64,000 bases of DNA from Bacillota bacterium (GCA_023410475.1 JAEYPS010000005.1:1-64000); one strand, 5' to 3'. Counted from the stretch's first letter, positions 26,490 to 34,011 are shown. Program-made: numbers and translations. The notes: generated by a model not told the origin, from the sequence alone.

Positions 26490-28190
26490 ATGGCTGATAT
26501 TAATGATTTTAAAACGATTAATATAAAAAGTCGTAAAATGTATGATCTTATTGGTTTAGATAATTCATTAGAATTAACTGAAGTACAAAAAACCCGATTA
26601 GGTTTCTATCATTTAATTTTAGAAAATATAACAGGCCTAAATGAAAAAGATGAAATAAATGAAATTATAATTGATACTGATTATAATAAAATCGTTAATA
26701 ATGTTGAAATAGATGATTTGGGAATAGATGCCGTATATATCAATGACGATAATAAAGATGAAATAGAAATCAGCCTGTTTAATTTTAAGTTTAGAGAAAA
26801 TTTTAAACCTGAAAAAACAAAAAGTGAAAATGATTTATCAATAAGCACCAAGTTCTTACATTATATTACATCAAGCGTTAGACTTTATAAAGTTAATAAA
26901 ATAATTCAAGAAAAAATTAAAAAGATACGTACATTTCTTAATGGAAATACTATATGTAATATTACTCTTTATATGGTTTCCAACGAGCCAAAAGGTTTTA
27001 ATGCTAGCTCAGATGATTATATTAGACTTCTTGAAAATTCTTATGGAATGAAAGTCGTAAGTATTTCATTAGATGAGATTATTGGTTTCTTTAGTGAAGT
27101 TAAGGAGGATCAAAAATGTAAATTTAATGTTTCACGAGACGATTGTTTCCCCTTTAATGCTGATGAGAAAACTACAAAAAAATCATATATAATAAAAATG
27201 TCACTTATTGATCTTATTCGTATAACATCATCAAATTCTGAAATGGCAAATAATTATAATTTAGAAAATGATGCCATGATAAAGGAATGTTATCTTGATT
27301 TATCATTACTATATGATAATGTAAGAGGATATTTAGGAAATACGAAATACAATTTGAATATCTATCAAACTTTAGAGAAAAGTCATAAAAACTTTTTTCT
27401 TTTTAATAACGGTATTACAATTACCGCAAAAGATATCGAATGCACTGACATAAATAGTGGACAAAGGTATTTATTCGAGGTTTATAATTTCCAAATAGTA
27501 AATGGTGGTCAAACTATTCGTTCCATTTATAATTATTTACATAAATCAGAATCACCAAATAAGTATTCCAATTTAAGAGAGGCATATATTCTTGTTAGGT
27601 TCTTTAAAATAAGTAAGGATGATTTATTAAAAAATAATATCGCTGAATACACAAATAGCCAAAATTCAATTTCGCCTATGGATTTGAAATCTGTTGATTA
27701 TTTACAAATACAGATTGAAAGGTATTTAAGAGAAGAAAAAATTCTATATGTTAGAAAAGCGGGACATACAGGTGATTCAACAATTGACTATAAATATAGA
27801 ATTTCTATGGAACGCCTAGCAAAGATAATATATTCTATTATGGGTTACCCCGATAGAGCAATTAATAAGAAAAGAAGATTGTTTCTTGATTGGTATAACT
27901 CTATATTTAAAAATGGAACTTTCAATGTAGAATTTGCTTTGAAACTGACAACGATATATCGTAGATTTGAGATTTTCTATAAAAAACATAGGCCAGATAT
28001 TGTAATGTCAGAGCAGAAAATAATATATGCTATTTATATGGTACAAAACTTTAAATTGAAACCTAAGGAAGCAGTAGATAAATTACAAGACATATTAAAG
28101 TCTTATAAAAAAGAAGCTAGTGAAGCAAGAAAACTAATATATAGTGGATTTAAAATGCATTTAGATACTGAATTGTCAAAATCAGATTAA
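26490..28190 (+). CDS. AIPR-family abortive phage infection protein
   Basis: 566-residue protein with the hallmarks of the AIPR family (abortive infection/phage resistance): LFNFKFRENF in the N-terminal half, FLFNNGITITAKDIE (about 303-317), FQIVNGGQTIRSIYNYL (about 334) and NSQNSISPMDLKSVD. Related proteins act in phage defence, often as lone genes; their biochemistry is poorly known and a nuclease-like N-terminal region has been proposed. GGAGG 9 bases before ATG 26490 selects this start. Composition is far more AT-rich than the neighbours, with AAA/AAT/ATA codons dominant, a sign of transfer. Flanked by a MITE-like repeat and small regulators. Confidence 0.85.
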   Translation: MADINDFKTINIKSRKMYDLIGLDNSLELTEVQKTRLGFYHLILENITGLNEKDEINEIIIDTDYNKIVNNVEIDDLGIDAVYINDDNKDEIEISLFNFKFRENFKPEKTKSENDLSISTKFLHYITSSVRLYKVNKIIQEKIKKIRTFLNGNTICNITLYMVSNEPKGFNASSDDYIRLLENSYGMKVVSISLDEIIGFFSEVKEDQKCKFNVSRDDCFPFNADEKTTKKSYIIKMSLIDLIRITSSNSEMANNYNLENDAMIKECYLDLSLLYDNVRGYLGNTKYNLNIYQTLEKSHKNFFLFNNGITITAKDIECTDINSGQRYLFEVYNFQIVNGGQTIRSIYNYLHKSESPNKYSNLREAYILVRFFKISKDDLLKNNIAEYTNSQNSISPMDLKSVDYLQIQIERYLREEKILYVRKAGHTGDSTIDYKYRISMERLAKIIYSIMGYPDRAINKKRRLFLDWYNSIFKNGTFNVEFALKLTTIYRRFEIFYKKHRPDIVMSEQKIIYAIYMVQNFKLKPKEAVDKLQDILKSYKKEASEARKLIYSGFKMHLDTELSKSD

Positions 28191-28243
28191 TACTATCTAT
28201 ATTCATAATATCCCCCATATTTCTTTCGAACTCTTTACTATAC

Positions 28244-28420
28244 TCAAATCGAGCTCTCCGCCCCCCGCTTCATCTCCATGATTATCTCATTCACTTTTTT
28301 ATATTGCTTCATTATCTCGTGAGTCTCGGATAACGGCGTACCTTTTTTGAGCGCCTCGTCCACGAGGCGGTTTAACTTCTCGCGCTCGGCTTCTAGTTTT
28401 TTGTTATAGTCGGGTTTCAT
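28244..28420 (-). CDS. Tiny Spo0E-like protein (degenerate motif)
   Basis: 58-residue protein predicted to form two helices: AEREKLNRLVDEALKKG, a turn TPLSE, then THEIMKQYKKVNEIIMEMKR. The pattern matches small clostridial Spo0E-like proteins, phosphatases of Spo0A~P, whose signature is S-x-x-x-D in the second helix; here those positions read Y-K-K-V-N, so dephosphorylation may be lost. CGGAGGGCACTT gives a strong ribosome site 6 bases before the ATG. Transcribed divergently from the XRE gene at 28559. A second copy of the same arrangement lies at 29359. Coding status is supported by the paralogue; function is inferred. Confidence 0.62.
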   Translation of the reverse strand: MKPDYNKKLEAEREKLNRLVDEALKKGTPLSETHEIMKQYKKVNEIIMEMKRGAESSI

Positions 28421-28558
28421 AAGTGCCCTCCGTGTTGATCACATCTTCGAATTTTTAATGCGATTATCGGTTTATTTTATTTTACTGCGTATTTCGCATT
28501 ATATCAATATGTTTTTGGCATAAAATTGAATCATCTTGTTTGATAAAGGCAGCATTAT

Positions 28559-28810
28559 ATGAAACCCAGAAAAAGCCCTCCGGGAAAGAAAAATATTATC
28601 GGCGAAAAAGTTGTAGCCATACGTAAGGCAAAGCATATAAAGCAAAAGGACTTCCTTGCCAGATTACAAACGCTGGGGCTTGATATCAGCCCTACCAGCT
28701 TATCGCGGCTTGAAGGGCAATACCGATTGGTGCAGGATTATGAGGTCGTTATCTTGGCAGAGGCGCTCGGCATTTCAGTTGAAGAATTGTTAAACCGGAA
28801 AAACAGGTAA
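28559..28810 (+). CDS. Small XRE-type HTH regulator
   Basis: 83-residue cytoplasmic DNA-binding protein consisting of one XRE/Cro-like helix-turn-helix domain (IIGEKVVAIRKAKHIKQKDF, then LDISPTSLSRLEGQ and EALGISVEELL). Composition is balanced, unlike the AIPR gene before it. The ribosome site (AAAGGCAGC) is weak. First of four small regulators in 1.4 kb and divergent from a Spo0E-like gene 138 bases away, so it may control that gene, itself or the AIPR gene. Confidence 0.8.
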   Translation: MKPRKSPPGKKNIIGEKVVAIRKAKHIKQKDFLARLQTLGLDISPTSLSRLEGQYRLVQDYEVVILAEALGISVEELLNRKNR

Positions 28811-28835
28811 ACGTCCGCCATACGGTTGAAAGAAG

Positions 28836-29086
28836 GTGTATACTATCACCTACGCAGACGCAGTCGCAAGACGCATACACCAGATATGCAAGAAAAGCAT
28901 ATAACATTGAATAAACTTGCCGATCTTTCGGGGCTTCGGCAGTCTACCTTAGAGAACATCGTAAAAGGGAATACGATAAACCCAACGCTGCGAACGCTTC
29001 ACCGCATAGCGGTCGGGCTAAACATGACGGTAGCTGAGCTTCTCGATTTTAAGTTATTGAACGAATCCGTTTTTGAGGATGAATAA
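28836..29086 (+). pseudogene. XRE-type regulator with a frameshift and doubtful start
   Basis: The C-terminal part (from about 28886: MQEKHITLNKLADLSGLRQS) is a normal XRE domain ending ELLDFKLL. The expected N-terminus, ITYADAVARRIHQIC, is present in a different frame from 28845 and runs to a stop at 28902. Adding one A at 28890-28891 joins the two. The paralogue at 29668 (ISEAVVRRILELC then EELTVNALCNISGVTQS) shows the intact order. The position where ATG is expected, 8 bases after AGAAGG, reads ATC; GTG at 28836 or TTG at 28826 could substitute. A shortened protein from ATG 28886 would still contain the HTH. Real mutation or sequence error cannot be told apart. Confidence 0.6.
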
Positions 29087-29089
29087 TTT

Positions 29090-29299
29090 ATGCCGTTTTA
29101 TAAACGTATAAGGGATTTGCGTGAGGATAAAGACCTCACGCAAAGGGAGATCGCCGCCGTTTTAGGTTGTAGCCAGAGAGTCTACAGCAACTATGAGCGA
29201 GGAGATATCGACGTTCCAACAGAGGTTTTGATTAAACTCTCAAAATTTCATAACGTGTCGGTTGATTACCTGCTGGGAGTTTCAAGCGAAAAGGAATAG
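29090..29299 (+). CDS. Small XRE-type HTH regulator
   Basis: 69-residue Cro/CI-like repressor, essentially one HTH domain: IRDLREDKDLTQREIAAVL, GCSQRVYSNYERGDIDVP (recognition helix) and FHNVSVDYLLGVS. It begins 3 bases after the preceding regulator's stop, suggesting cotranscription and possibly translational coupling. Such proteins commonly repress their own promoter in prophage or mobile-element modules. The target is unknown. Confidence 0.85.
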   Translation: MPFYKRIRDLREDKDLTQREIAAVLGCSQRVYSNYERGDIDVPTEVLIKLSKFHNVSVDYLLGVSSEKE

Positions 29300-29358
29300 A
29301 TACCATCCTGGGGTTTGCACGCCGGATAATTCATATGAAACGGTAACCCCTGGTGAAA

Positions 29359-29523
29359 TCACCCCGCCTTTTTTATGATTTTTATTATCATCCTGTTTAC
29401 CTTGTCGTTTTGGCACTTTAAAACCTCGCCTGATAATGGCAGGCCTTTTTCAAGAGCTTCGCCGACAAGCCGGTTAAGTTTCTCTCGTTCAGCCTGCAAT
29501 TCTGAATCGTCGCTTTCTTCCAT
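29359..29523 (-). CDS. Second tiny Spo0E-like protein (degenerate motif)
   Basis: 54-residue paralogue of the 28244-28420 protein: both contain AEREKLNRLV, then EAL, Lys-Gly and Pro-Leu-Ser. The second helix reads GEVLKCQNDKVNRMIIKI, which aligns with the Spo0E signature helix but has Asn where the conserved Asp should be. AAGGGGGGAGC lies just before the ATG. It is divergent from the XRE gene at 29668, across a stretch with repeated CGTTAA sites. The repeated pairing of such a gene with an XRE regulator argues that both are real. Function uncertain. Confidence 0.62.
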   Translation of the reverse strand: MEESDDSELQAEREKLNRLVGEALEKGLPLSGEVLKCQNDKVNRMIIKIIKKAG

Positions 29524-29544
29524 GCTCCCCCCTTCAGTACCGTA

Positions 29545-29618
29545 TTAACGGTTCGCCGTTAGCATACAATAATTTCGGGCTTATGTCTACGGTATTTCGT
29601 TAATCTTTTTGTCGTTAA
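29545..29618. promoter_or_regulatory. Cluster of CGTTAA sites and a palindrome in a divergent promoter region
   Basis: Palindrome TAACGG-TTCG-CCGTTA at 29546-29561, the hexamer TTAACG at 29545-29550, and CGTTAA at 29598-29603 and 29613-29618 (15 bases apart). They sit between the divergent Spo0E-like and XRE genes, as expected of operators for one of the local XRE repressors. Confidence 0.4.
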
Positions 29619-29667
29619 AATGGTAACTTATTTATTAAACGGAATTCCTATAACTGGAGGAGCTTTT

Positions 29668-29910
29668 GTGAACATTTCCGAGGCAGTTGTACGGCGCATA
29701 CTGGAGTTGTGCCGTCAAGAAGAGCTTACTGTTAACGCTCTGTGCAACATATCAGGCGTTACGCAATCCACCGTCAGCGATATCGTCAACGGGACTACGT
29801 ACAACCCTGGAATTTCGACCATCAAAAAGCTTTGCGACGGCCTTGAAATAGACGTTCGCGAGTTCTTCGATTCCCCGCTGTTTGCGGGTCTTGATCAGGA
29901 GATAAAGTAA
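29668..29910 (+). CDS. Small XRE-type HTH regulator
   Basis: 80-residue regulator starting at GTG 29668, chosen because GGAGGAG lies 6 bases upstream; the in-frame ATG at 29620 has no such site. Sequence: ISEAVVRRILELCRQEEL, NALCNISGVTQSTVSDIVNG (HTH) and GLEIDVREFFDSPLF. It is the intact relative of the frameshifted regulator at 28836 and of a family common in Clostridia. A possible operator cluster lies directly upstream. Confidence 0.83.
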   Translation: MNISEAVVRRILELCRQEELTVNALCNISGVTQSTVSDIVNGTTYNPGISTIKKLCDGLEIDVREFFDSPLFAGLDQEIK

Positions 29911-29960
29911 GGCAGACATCAATAAGACGCCTGCCTTTAAAACGTTTTATGTTCTAGCCC

Positions 29961-30494
29961 TTACAGCTTTGGCTCATCCTGAGGCGGAGTCTGGGGTTCC
30001 GGAGGCTGAGGATACTGCGGCTGAGCCTGAGGATACTGCGGGTACTGCGGATATTGCTGATACGGCGCCGGAACATACTGAGGCTTCTCTTTCACGAACG
30101 CGAACACGGCACCCAAAATAAACAGTATCATCGACAGTAAGTTAAAATAGCCGAACAGGCTGAGCGGAGCCGCTATTATCATAAGCACTCCGGCAGCGAC
30201 ATTTCGTTTTTTGGCTATTATCCCCCCGACGAGCCCCAGCACGCCCGCAAAAAGTGAGAGTATAGCGAAAAAGATAATCGCCCCTCCCGCGAAGCCCGTC
30301 AGCGAACTTGGGTTCAGCTGGAAATCGTATCCGCCAAGGGAATCACTATACTCGAAGTTCCATTGATTGCTCCAATCGCTGAGGGAATAATCGGTTATCG
30401 AATAAAACGCTGCTCCGGCCACTATCATGACCAGTGCCACTATCAGGGCAATAGACCCCCCTATGATGCCCATAACCATACTTGCTGTTTTCAT
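29961..30494 (-). CDS. DUF4064-like membrane protein with Pro/Gln/Tyr-rich tail
   Basis: 177-residue protein with about four TM helices (first at residues 5-30; others about 65-90, 95-112 and 115-135) and a cytoplasmic-looking C-terminal tail built from YPQ and PQ units. It resembles DUF4064 proteins, of unknown function. The start MKTASMVMGIIGG is nearly identical to the next gene upstream (MKTASMVLGIVGG), so they are tandem paralogues, 32 bases apart. TTTTGGAGGTAATAGT precedes the ATG. Confidence 0.75.
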   Translation of the reverse strand: MKTASMVMGIIGGSIALIVALVMIVAGAAFYSITDYSLSDWSNQWNFEYSDSLGGYDFQLNPSSLTGFAGGAIIFFAILSLFAGVLGLVGGIIAKKRNVAAGVLMIIAAPLSLFGYFNLLSMILFILGAVFAFVKEKPQYVPAPYQQYPQYPQYPQAQPQYPQPPEPQTPPQDEPKL

Positions 30495-30526
30495 ACTATT
30501 ACCTCCAAAACTTTATATTACTGCCG

Positions 30527-30931
30527 CTATGCCTGCGGCGGTGCCGGCGGAACCTGCGGATATTGCGGATAAGGCTGCAGCTGCTGCTTTTCTTTTATCA
30601 GCGCGAATATCCCGCCCAGCAAGAACAATAAAAACGATACGCTCATCACGGCTGCGATTATCATCATAACACCGGCGGCAACGTTATGCTTCTTGACGAT
30701 GATGCCGCCTATGAGCCCCAAAACGCCGCCCGCGACTGACAGTATCCCTAATATGACGAACATAATATTATAAATGTTTGAAAATACGCTGAAATTAAAA
30801 CTGCTGTCAAAATCGGTAAATGCTTCAAAAAAGCCGCTGAAGAACGTTGATAGGCCAAATACATAGAGAAGCCCGACTATTATCGCTATCGCGCCCCCAA
30901 CGATACCCAGGACCATGCTTGCCGTTTTCAT
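30527..30931 (-). CDS. DUF4064-like membrane protein, paralogue
   Basis: 134-residue paralogue of the preceding entry: four TM helices and a short tail (YPQYPQVPPAPP). The start at 30931 is preferred since GGAGG lies 7-8 bases upstream; Met codons at 30937 and 30964 are badly placed. The copies share the first helix and the segment GVLGLIGGIIVKKHNVAAGVMMIIAA, split here as GVLGLIGGIIVKKHN and VAAGVMMIIAA. Likely one operon. No function assigned. Confidence 0.75.
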   Translation of the reverse strand: MKTASMVLGIVGGAIAIIVGLLYVFGLSTFFSGFFEAFTDFDSSFNFSVFSNIYNIMFVILGILSVAGGVLGLIGGIIVKKHNVAAGVMMIIAAVMSVSFLLFLLGGIFALIKEKQQLQPYPQYPQVPPAPPQA

Positions 30932-31081
30932 TCCCATACCTCCAAATATTAAGACTATATTCAAATAATAGTATACAATATATAACTGTATTCCTCAATA
31001 GCCCCGCAAATGTTTCTTTATTGCCGTTTTTCTTGATTTGGCGTATAATGCGTAGCAATAAAGTCGTAAGGAAATGATAGT

Positions 31082-31669
31082 ATGCATGTATTCATAGTTT
31101 ACTGCCACCCAAGCGGTCAGAGCCTCACACACGAGGTAAAAAACGAGTTTCTGCGCGGCCTCTCGCAAGCGGGGCACAGCGCTGAAGTGTCCGACCTCTA
31201 CGCTATGGGCTTTAGCTCCGACTTCTCAGAGAGGGAATACCTTCGCGACGGGTTTTACCATGAGGACGGGCTTGTTGACGCCGACGTGCTTGCCGAGCAG
31301 GATAAGCTGCAGGCGGCGGACGCAGTTGCGTTCATCTACCCCGTGTTTTGGACGGAGGCGCCCGCCAAGCTCAAAGGCTGGTTCGACCGCGTGTGGACGT
31401 GCGGATTCGCGTACGGCACAGGGCGCGTCATTAAGCAGCTAGAAAAGGCGCTCGTTATAGCGGTGGCCGGAAAGACCGCCGAGGCGCTCGAAGAAACGGG
31501 AGAAGCGCAGGCGATGGCTACGGTGATGCTGGGCGACAGGATAAGGGATAGAGCAAAGCACAAAGAGATGATTATCTTAGGCGGCACATCGAGGCACGAT
31601 ATGGGGCTGCGAAATTTAAAAGCGCAGCTGCATCTTAAAAGAGCTTACGAGCTCGGCAGTAATATGTGA
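31082..31669 (+). CDS. NAD(P)H quinone reductase, flavodoxin-like fold
   Basis: 195-residue flavoprotein of the Flavodoxin_2 (YwrO/MdaB/NQO-like) family that would reduce quinones or other acceptors with NAD(P)H. Seen: N-terminal HVFIVYCHPSGQSLTHEV (FMN phosphate region), the middle phrase AVAFIYPVFWTEAPAKLKGW (isoalloxazine contact) and DRVWTCGFAYG. Cytoplasmic, no Cys motif. It precedes rubrerythrin by 150 bases, fitting an oxidative-stress neighbourhood, but appears to be its own unit. Confidence 0.85.
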   Translation: MHVFIVYCHPSGQSLTHEVKNEFLRGLSQAGHSAEVSDLYAMGFSSDFSEREYLRDGFYHEDGLVDADVLAEQDKLQAADAVAFIYPVFWTEAPAKLKGWFDRVWTCGFAYGTGRVIKQLEKALVIAVAGKTAEALEETGEAQAMATVMLGDRIRDRAKHKEMIILGGTSRHDMGLRNLKAQLHLKRAYELGSNM

Positions 31670-31819
31670 CGCTCTCACTTTCTCCTTATCATCTTTGTCC
31701 TTTACGTCCTTGCCCTCTCCAAGAAAACAATGATATAATATCGGCAAGGATCTACGTAATTATTCCAACACTATGGCATAAAATATATATCAATATAATT
31801 CAAAAGAAAGGATAACGGT

Positions 31820-32314
31820 ATGGGTAAAAACAAGACTTTGGATAACCTGATGGAGGCCTTCGCGGGAGAGGCTCAGGCCAACCGCAAATATACGGCGTAC
31901 GCCAAAAAGGCCGAAGCCGAAGGCAAAAAGAACGCCGCAAAGCTGTTCCGCGCGGCTTCTGACGCCGAGACGATACACGCGCTCAAGCACTTTGACGTCG
32001 CCGGGAAAGTCTTAAGCACGCAAGAAAATTTAAAAGACGCGGTGGAAGGCGAGACTCACGAGTATAAGAGCATGTACCCCGACTTTCTCTGTGCTGCCGA
32101 GGACGAGGGCAACAAGGCAGCCGTTGTCTCGTTTACGTTTGCCATGAGGGCTGAAGAGGTTCACGCGAGGCTTTACGCCGAGGCGCTCGAAAACATAGAC
32201 AGCACCGAGGAAGTGTTTTACTACCTCTGCCCCGTGTGCGGCAACATCGAGAAAGCCGTGCCCGAAAGGTGCCCCATATGCGGAGCGCCGGGCAAAAAGT
32301 TCATAGAATATTAG
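31820..32314 (+). CDS. rbr: Rubrerythrin
   Basis: 164-residue non-haem diiron peroxidase that reduces hydrogen peroxide in anaerobes. Seen: ferritin-like four-helix part with LMEAFAGEAQANRKY, SDAETIHALKHFD and a second Glu-rich pair (AMRAEEVHARLY), then a C-terminal rubredoxin domain with CPVCGNIE and CPICGAPGKKF binding the Fe(Cys)4 centre. GAAAGGATAACGGT precedes the ATG. I see no clear PerR box. Downstream redox genes (glutaredoxin and FTR-like) may be functionally linked. Confidence 0.95.
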   Translation: MGKNKTLDNLMEAFAGEAQANRKYTAYAKKAEAEGKKNAAKLFRAASDAETIHALKHFDVAGKVLSTQENLKDAVEGETHEYKSMYPDFLCAAEDEGNKAAVVSFTFAMRAEEVHARLYAEALENIDSTEEVFYYLCPVCGNIEKAVPERCPICGAPGKKFIEY

Positions 32315-32333
32315 TTGCTGCGGGTTTTTAAAA

Positions 32334-32369
32334 ATGTTTACGGTGACCGGATAAAAAATCCGTAAACAC
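32334..32369 (+). promoter_or_regulatory. TGTTTACGG/CCGTAAACA inverted repeat
   Basis: Nine-base arms around an AT-rich core that can itself pair (CCGGAT/ATCCG), followed by another CCGTTTACG before the next gene. It could be the rubrerythrin terminator (it lacks a U-tract) or an operator for the small membrane protein gene. Confidence 0.35.
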
Positions 32370-32406
32370 ATAACCGTTTACGTTTCACATGTCAGGAGGC
32401 GGTATT

Positions 32407-32634
32407 ATGAAAAAGCACACAGGGAAGCTTATAGCCCCCATTGTGATAGTAACACTGCTGTCGGCATATCTTGTGGCAGTGGCTGTATTCTGGTCGAGCG
32501 TAGCGCTGCCGCTGCTGTTAAAGGTCGCCGGGATAGTGATACCTGTTGCTCTTATCGGAGTAGGCGTGTTTGTTCTGATTGAAAGAATAAAGGAAATAAG
32601 GAGCGGTGAAGAAGATGATCTTAGTAAATACTGA
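32407..32634 (+). CDS. Small two-TM membrane protein
   Basis: 75-residue protein with two hydrophobic helices (IAPIVIVTLLSAYLVAVAVF and VAGIVIPVALIGVGVFVLI) and a charged C-terminus. Not recognised beyond a generic clostridial membrane protein. AGGAGGCGG selects ATG 32407 over the Met 18 bases upstream. Its 3' end overlaps the YbjQ-like gene by 20 bases, so the two are translationally coupled and probably function together. Confidence 0.7.
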   Translation: MKKHTGKLIAPIVIVTLLSAYLVAVAVFWSSVALPLLLKVAGIVIPVALIGVGVFVLIERIKEIRSGEEDDLSKY

Positions 32635-32926
32635 CTATATCGAAGGCAAAACGTTTGAGATGCTGGGGCTTGTGAAGGGCAGCACGATACAGAGCAAAAA
32701 TATCGGGCGCGATATCACTCAGGGGTTCAAGACACTGGTGGGCGGCGAGCTTAAAGCCTATAATGAGATGATGAACAGCGCGCGTGCGCTTGCGACAAAG
32801 CGGATGGTCGAAGAAGCGGAGCATTTGGGCGCTGACGCGGTTGTAAACATTCGGTATGCCTCCTCCACTATTATGGCGGGCGCGGCGGAAGTAATGGCCT
32901 ACGGAACGGCTGTTAGGTTCAAATAA
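32615..32926 (+). CDS. YbjQ/UPF0145-family protein
   Basis: 103-residue cytoplasmic protein of the YbjQ family (putative heavy-metal-binding domain, pentameric in solved structures). Seen: ILVNTDYIEGKTFEMLGLV, the middle ARALATKRMVEEAEHLGADA and the end VVNIRYASST...AYGTAVRF, the family layout. ATG 32615 matches the usual N-terminus; GTG 32606 is an alternative. Overlaps the upstream membrane protein gene. Physiological role unknown. Confidence 0.85.
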   Translation: MILVNTDYIEGKTFEMLGLVKGSTIQSKNIGRDITQGFKTLVGGELKAYNEMMNSARALATKRMVEEAEHLGADAVVNIRYASSTIMAGAAEVMAYGTAVRFK

Positions 32927-32971
32927 ACTCAGCAATGAAATAAGGCGGGCGATTTTTAGAAAGGAAATAGC

Positions 32972-33256
32972 ATGGCGGAGTATACGCATGTAGACGGCAA
33001 AAAATATGGGGATATAAAGATGTTCGCGCTCAGCACCTGCGGATGGTGCAAAAAGACAAAGGCGTTTTTGAAGGATCACAACGTCGACTTTTCGTATATC
33101 GACGTCGACCTGCTGCCGCCGGGTGAGCAGGTCGCCATACTCAAGGAGCAGCGCTGGCACAACCCCACCGGGTCGTACCCCACAATAGTGGTCGATTCGG
33201 ACTACTGCATCGTTGGCTATGACGAGAGCAAGCTAAAAAGGCTCATTGGTGAATAA
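32972..33256 (+). CDS. Glutaredoxin-family thiol oxidoreductase
   Basis: 94-residue thioredoxin-fold protein with the dithiol site LSTCGWCKKTKAFL (CxxC at about residues 23-26), the cis-Pro region GSYPTIVVDSDYCIVGYDE and the family's typical length. It should reduce or isomerise small disulfides. Its stop is immediately followed (1 base) by the start of the FTR-like gene, a tight couple suggesting that the FTR-like protein supplies electrons from ferredoxin to this glutaredoxin. GAAAGGAAATAGC precedes the ATG. Confidence 0.88.
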   Translation: MAEYTHVDGKKYGDIKMFALSTCGWCKKTKAFLKDHNVDFSYIDVDLLPPGEQVAILKEQRWHNPTGSYPTIVVDSDYCIVGYDESKLKRLIGE

Positions 33257-33257
33257 C

Positions 33258-33737
33258 ATGGCGGACGAGCGCGTGAGAAAAAGGCTTGAAAAGCTGAAAA
33301 AAGACGCCGCGGCCGGCGGGTATAAGCTTAACCCGGACGAGGAATTTGTCGAGGGGCTCGTGGAAGGCCTTCTTTCAAACAACGACCGCTACGGCATGGA
33401 AAGCTGTCCGTGCCGCCTTATCACCGGCAAGCCGGAGGACAACCTCGACATCGTTTGCCCGTGCGTATACCGCGACGACGATTTAGCCGAATACGGAGCG
33501 TGCTTTTGCGCGCTGTACGTTACGGGCGATGAGAACGCGCAAAAGCAGGTCCCCGAGCGCAGGCCGCCCGCAAGCGAGCGCGCAAAAAGGGAGGATATAA
33601 AGCAAACGGCTCCCTCGTCTCTGCCTTATCCGGTTTATCGCTGCGGAGTGTGCGGGTATCTTTGCGCGAACAACAATCCCCCGCGCGTTTGCCCTATATG
33701 CAAGGCTGGCGCGGAGAGGTTCGAGAGATTCATGTAA
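33258..33737 (+). CDS. Ferredoxin:disulfide reductase: FTR catalytic domain fused to rubredoxin
   Basis: 159-residue fusion. Residues about 20-95 match the ferredoxin:thioredoxin reductase catalytic subunit, with the Fe-S/disulfide cysteines in SCPCRLITG, IVCPCVYRD and GACFCALY (CxC pairs 14 and 12 residues apart; CFC in place of plant CHC). Residues about 125-159 form a rubredoxin-like centre with YRCGVCGYLC and RVCPICKAGAERFE. A similar FTR-rubredoxin protein, FDR, is known from methanogens. It should pass ferredoxin electrons to a disulfide partner, most simply the adjacent glutaredoxin. The start at 33258 follows the glutaredoxin stop by one base. Confidence 0.85.
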   Translation: MADERVRKRLEKLKKDAAAGGYKLNPDEEFVEGLVEGLLSNNDRYGMESCPCRLITGKPEDNLDIVCPCVYRDDDLAEYGACFCALYVTGDENAQKQVPERRPPASERAKREDIKQTAPSSLPYPVYRCGVCGYLCANNNPPRVCPICKAGAERFERFM

Positions 33738-33760
33738 AAAACAAAGATAGGAGAAATGGT

Positions 33761-34006
33761 ATGGAATACAACATAATGGCCGTAAGAATAGACGAAAGAA
33801 GAAAGATCTCGCCCGATGTGCAAAAGGTACTATCCAGTTTCGGGTGTTCAATAAAGATGAGGCTCGGGCTGCATGAAACACAGAACGTATGCTCGGACGA
33901 AGGGCTTCTGATACTTCAGCTTACCGGAGACAAGGATGAGATGAACAAGCTCGAAAAGGCTCTTAATGATATGGACGGCGTAAAGGCCCGCATGATAACC
34001 ATATAG
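33761..34006 (+). CDS. TM1266-family iron-only-hydrogenase-associated regulator
   Basis: 81-residue ACT-like (ferredoxin-like) small protein matching the TM1266 family of putative iron-only-hydrogenase-system regulators: IMAVRIDERRKISPDVQKVL, FGCSIKMRLGL, LLILQLTGDKDEMNKLEKAL and DGVKARMITI. Members usually neighbour hydrogenase maturation genes (hydE/F/G), but none is present here. TAGGAGAAATGGT before ATG 33761 fixes the start. Perhaps cotranscribed with the redox pair upstream (23-base gap) and ended by a terminator at 34022. Confidence 0.85.
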   Translation: MEYNIMAVRIDERRKISPDVQKVLSSFGCSIKMRLGLHETQNVCSDEGLLILQLTGDKDEMNKLEKALNDMDGVKARMITI

Positions 34007-34011
34007 TTATT

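Noticed and set aside
28559..29910. Prophage remnant suggested by several XRE repressors
   Set aside because: No integrase, structural, lysis or replication gene lies nearby; a cluster of small regulators alone is not enough.
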